Shown here one piece after another: positions 61,389-64,000 of a stretch of 64,000 nucleotides of DNA. The position numbers and the translations under genes are program-made. The stretch spans positions 186,001 through 250,000 of the forward strand of contig NZ_VKKZ01000021.1 of NCBI RefSeq assembly GCF_008271745.1, read 5' to 3'. Position 1 is the stretch's first letter. Every line of letters starts with the position of its first letter. The notes beneath the pieces are model-generated. The model had not been told where the DNA came from. It searched no databases and was given only the letters and a program-made list of their open reading frames with translations. This DNA is from Rufibacter glacialis (lineage in GTDB: Bacteria > Bacteroidota > Bacteroidia > Cytophagales > Hymenobacteraceae).

Positions 61389-62087
61389 GTGCCCTGTTAT
61401 AACCCTGCTCCAGGCTGGGCTTATCACCTGTTGAGCAACTTCCAGAACTTGCAGGCGTGCTACCCTGACCTAGCCCTTCACCTGATTTTGGTGAACGACG
61501 GCTCTACCCGGGGCATTCTGCCCACTGACGTCGCGTTCCTGCAGGACCACCTGCGGCATTTTACGTATCTCCACCATGAGGCCAACCAAGGGAAAGGCTT
61601 TGCCGTGCGCAGAGGCGTGCAGGCAAGCGAGAACCCGTTGTGCCTGTACACTGATATTGACTTTCCCTACACTCTGGAGAGTATGGCCAAGATCATCAAT
61701 GGGTTGATGCAAGCCGAGGCAGATATCCTGGCGGGGGTTAGGGAAACCGAATATTATGCGCAGGTGCCGCCTATCAGAATTAAAATCTCGCAGGCCCTCC
61801 AGCTCCTCACCAAGCACCTGCTGCACCTGCCCATCAATGACACCCAATGCGGTCTGAAAGGGTTTAACCAGAAAGGAAAGCAGGTGTTTCTGAAAACCAA
61901 AACCAACCGCTACCTGTTTGACCTGGAGTTTATTTATCTTCTATCCAAAGCGCCTTCCCGCCCATCTATTCAGCCGGTGACCGTGGAGCTGAAACCGGAG
62001 GTTACCTTCTCCAGGATGGATGCGAAAATCCTTTTTCAGGAAAGCTTCAGTTTCCTGAAGATCCTATTCCGGTCCTCTGTAGATTAA
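61389..62087 (+). CDS. GT2 family glycosyltransferase
   Basis: At least 232 residues from a GTG at 61389. The homology clearly begins earlier: the eight codons before it read APVFDLVV, as in GT2 proteins that start (M)xxFDLVVPCYNP, but no ATG/GTG/TTG lies between the in-frame stop at 61350 and 61389. Motifs: VNDGST (35-40), EANQGKGFAVRRG and the metal-binding D89-x-D91 in YTDIDFP. It transfers a sugar to a lipid or glycan acceptor, possibly the dolichol-phosphate-type (DPM1/GtrB). It is divergent from the GT-C-like protein. Confidence 0.88.
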   Translation: MPCYNPAPGWAYHLLSNFQNLQACYPDLALHLILVNDGSTRGILPTDVAFLQDHLRHFTYLHHEANQGKGFAVRRGVQASENPLCLYTDIDFPYTLESMAKIINGLMQAEADILAGVRETEYYAQVPPIRIKISQALQLLTKHLLHLPINDTQCGLKGFNQKGKQVFLKTKTNRYLFDLEFIYLLSKAPSRPSIQPVTVELKPEVTFSRMDAKILFQESFSFLKILFRSSVD

Positions 62088-62181
62088 GCCCTTTTCCCAA
62101 AGGATAAATATCCCGGTTCCCTTAAGCCTACTTGCGCGCCTGCCGGATTTATCGTAAATTTCGTAAAACCAACAAAAAACC

Positions 62182-62931
62182 ATGTCCCTTTTCACATCCA
62201 ACAACCCCGCTCTTAAAGAAGAAGCGTTTACCCAATCGGCTGAAACGCAGCTGGTAGACGGACCCGCCATGACCCTGAACGGCACCATTGGCAAATCTGC
62301 CTTGCTGGTGGGCATCGTACTGGTCTTCGCGGTTTTTGCCTGGGATCTGTTTAGCATGATGGGCGTGCCCCTGCCCTTTTTGATCGCCATTCCGTTGGTG
62401 GGTGTGGGCCTGGCATTCCTGATTACTTTCAAGAAACATTGGGCGGCGTACATAGCCCCGGTGTACTGTGCCTTGCAAGGACTTTTCCTGGGCGGCGTTT
62501 CCGGCATGCTGGAACTGAAGTTCCCGGGTATCGCGAACCAGGCCATGCTATTGACCTTTACCGTGTTCGGTGCCATGCTGCTTTTGTACAGCACCCGTGT
62601 CATCAGAGCCACTGAACGGTTCAAGTCTATTATCATAACCGCCACCTTCGGGATTTTCTGTTATTACATGATCTCGTTTGTGTTGCAGTTCTTTGGCGTA
62701 GAGATGGCCTTGATTCACAGCAGCGGCATGGCAGGCATTATTTTCAGCTTGTTTGTGGTCATCATTGCGGCCATGAACCTGATCCTGGACTTTGACACCA
62801 TTGAGCAGGGCGTGGCTCACAGCGCCCCCAAGAACATGGAGTGGTATGCTGCCTTCGGCCTCACCGTCACCTTGATCTGGTTATACATTGAAATCCTGCG
62901 GTTGCTCTCTAAGCTCAACAGCCGCAACTAG
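62182..62931 (+). CDS. BI-1/YccA family membrane protein
   Basis: 249 residues with seven predicted membrane segments between about 37 and 240; FDTIEQGVAHSAPKNMEWYAAF holds the acidic pair of the Bax inhibitor-1 (TMBIM) family. Bacterial members (YccA, BsYetJ) modulate membrane proteases or transport Ca2+. A TAAATTTCG box before the start is a weak promoter candidate. The gene is followed by a terminator. Confidence 0.93.
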   Translation: MSLFTSNNPALKEEAFTQSAETQLVDGPAMTLNGTIGKSALLVGIVLVFAVFAWDLFSMMGVPLPFLIAIPLVGVGLAFLITFKKHWAAYIAPVYCALQGLFLGGVSGMLELKFPGIANQAMLLTFTVFGAMLLLYSTRVIRATERFKSIIITATFGIFCYYMISFVLQFFGVEMALIHSSGMAGIIFSLFVVIIAAMNLILDFDTIEQGVAHSAPKNMEWYAAFGLTVTLIWLYIEILRLLSKLNSRN

Positions 62932-62970
62932 GCCACTGAAAACGGGCTCTTTTTTAAAAAGCCTTCTATA

Positions 62971-63013
62971 AACAGAACAGCCACTGGACGACCTCCGGTG
63001 GCTGTTCTGTTTT
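62971..63013. terminator. hairpin terminator after the BI-1/YccA gene
   Basis: Stem AACAGAACAGCCAC / GTGGCTGTTCTGTT with a TTT tail. It lies between the BI-1 gene and the repeat-rich gap before alanine racemase, and may serve both. Confidence 0.75.
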
Positions 63014-63214
63014 ATACCTGATAGAATGTCATCTTGCTTGTGGCTCCCGGCGAGTCCGGAGACTCGCTTCATCCCTGGGCACGAGTTATAAACTCGCGCC
63101 AGTAGAGCCCGAGACAATAGTATCGCGCCAGTAGATTCTTCATCTGTGAGGTCTCCAAGACCTCACAGATTTCTGCGTTTCTCACCTGTTTCCGCAAAAA
63201 AACCGCTGAAACGG
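63014..63214. repeat. cluster of short palindromes before the alanine racemase end
   Basis: GCGAGTCCGGAGACTCGC (63050-63067), a reverse CTGGCGC element (63078-63102), ATCTGTGAGGTCTCCAAG with its inverted arm (63142-63170) and a REP-like copy (about 63184-63215) next to the alr stop codon. No gene. Confidence 0.7.
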
Positions 63215-64000
63215 CTACGCGTTGAAAAACACCCGCTTTACCCGCGTGCCTACGTTGGTGAGCAGCTCATACGGAATGGTGCCAATGCGCGCGGCCAGTT
63301 CAGTGAGCGGCAGCCCTTCCCCGAACACCAGCACCTCATCTCCAGCGCGTACGTCCAGGCCGGTTACGTCTACCATGCACATGTCCATGCACACACTCCC
63401 GATGAGGGGCGCCCGTTGTCCGTTGATGAGCACCTCGCCCACCCCGTTCCCGAAGCGGCGGTCATAGCCATCGGCGTAGCCGATAGCAATGGTGGCGGTC
63501 TGTTTGTCAGAGGAGGCTACTCCCCGGCGGCTGTAGCCCACGGTTTCACCCGCTTTTATAGATTTCACCTGTGATACGGTGGTCTTCAATTGGCCCACGG
63601 TCTGCAGGCTGCTTTGCTCCTGGCCAGCCGATTCTACGCCGTACAGGCCAATGCCCAATCGTACCATGTCAAAGGCAGCCTCCTGGCCAAACCGCACAAT
63701 GCCCGCCGAGTTGAGGATGTGCTTGGTCACGGGGTAGCCTAATTCCTTCTCTACCTGGGCAGCCATCTGCCTGAAAAGGGTGATCTGCTCCTGAGTGAAG
63801 TCATTGAAGAGGGCTTCATCGGCGCCGGCCAGGTGGCTGAACACGCTCTGCACGCGCACGTGTGGCATCTGGTCCAGCACGGTGAGGGCTTCTTCCAGCT
63901 CAGCGGCGTCAAACCCCAGGCGGTGCATGCCGGTGTCCAGCTTCAAGTGGATCTTGGGCGTTTTGCGGCTCTTTTTGGGAAAATAGTCCAGAAACTGGTG
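63215..64000 (-). CDS. alanine racemase, C-terminal part
   Basis: 261 residues of a PLP-dependent alanine racemase, cut by the right edge. It interconverts L- and D-alanine for peptidoglycan. The visible half contains the substrate-loop LDTGMHRLGF, the second-base tyrosine in GYSRRG, and SVCMDMCMVDVTG, which is the C-terminal beta domain. It ends RVKRVFFNA. In Bacteroidota this domain is often the C-terminal half of a MurF-alanine racemase fusion; the N-terminus beyond the window would decide. Confidence 0.93.
   Translation of the reverse strand, partial: HQFLDYFPKKSRKTPKIHLKLDTGMHRLGFDAAELEEALTVLDQMPHVRVQSVFSHLAGADEALFNDFTQEQITLFRQMAAQVEKELGYPVTKHILNSAGIVRFGQEAAFDMVRLGIGLYGVESAGQEQSSLQTVGQLKTTVSQVKSIKAGETVGYSRRGVASSDKQTATIAIGYADGYDRRFGNGVGEVLINGQRAPLIGSVCMDMCMVDVTGLDVRAGDEVLVFGEGLPLTELAARIGTIPYELLTNVGTRVKRVFFNA

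Overview
The window comes from a chromosome of a Bacteroidota bacterium, most likely Cytophagales/Hymenobacteraceae (a Rufibacter-, Nibribacter- or Pontibacter-like genome). This placement is inferred from gene content: tandem OmpH genes beside bamA and uppS, DUF6089/PorG-like barrels, DUF4292, two ExbD genes before tonB, and a kynurenine catabolic set. It also rests on several promoter boxes of the Bacteroidota form TAnnTTTG. No plasmid, phage, IS transposase, CRISPR array, rRNA or tRNA was found.

Layout. 1-637: start of a CPA-type Na+/H+ antiporter, cut by the window edge. 919-10945: tryptophan/kynurenine catabolism (KynU, ACMSD, RidA-type deaminase, 3-hydroxyanthranilate dioxygenase, an unusual SDR, aldehyde dehydrogenase), interrupted by an NmrA-like protein, YebC and two small unknown genes. 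11044-13281: a secreted dipeptidyl-peptidase IV. 13987-19521: Sua5, cysteine desulfurase, GlmM and MazG. 19786-25515: ExbB-ExbD-ExbD-TonB, then a small membrane protein, a PstS-like lipoprotein and a TPR protein. 25806-35982: a long leftward block (hydrolase, CBS, NAD kinase, two PorG-like proteins, UppS, BamA, two OmpH, and an RluD-type enzyme behind a terminator). This is an isoprenoid-carrier and outer-membrane-assembly module. 36018-40963: glutamine amidotransferase, CvpA, YqeY, PdxJ, a membrane protein, a YbfF-like hydrolase and an RsmI-like methylase. 41486-48482: a six-gene leftward envelope operon (flippase, dUTPase, sugar nucleotidyltransferase, TPR, DUF4292 lipoprotein, EnvC-like protein). 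48632-55892: crotonase, a small secreted protein, and the rimP-nusA-infB operon. 56366-58746: FeoA/FeoB. 58943-62931: a large membrane protein, a divergent GT2 glycosyltransferase and a BI-1/YccA protein. 63215-64000: C-terminal half of an alanine racemase.

The most unusual content is between the genes. At least six families of short palindromic or inverted repeats recur in the intergenic spaces: a REP-like family with arms close to TTTTAGGCCTGTTTTC, an 87-bp family starting GTCATCCTGA, a 124-132-bp family bounded by GTAGAGAC, a CTGGCGCGAG...CTCGTGCC family, an exact 38-bp inverted pair around 50.2-50.4 kb, and GTTGGTG hairpins. They cluster in repeat islands (9.1-9.5, 13.3-14.0, 41.0-41.5, 50.1-50.7, 56.1-56.4 and 62.9-63.2 kb). 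A half copy of one family appears to supply the -33 box of a promoter near 6.69 kb. No gene in the window explains their spread.

Other points of interest are an SDR lacking the YxxxK catalytic pair and bracketed by inverted repeats, an EnvC-like M23 domain without metal ligands, a GT2 gene whose homology extends upstream of any ordinary start codon, and an 850-bp gene-free stretch with hairpins before mazG.
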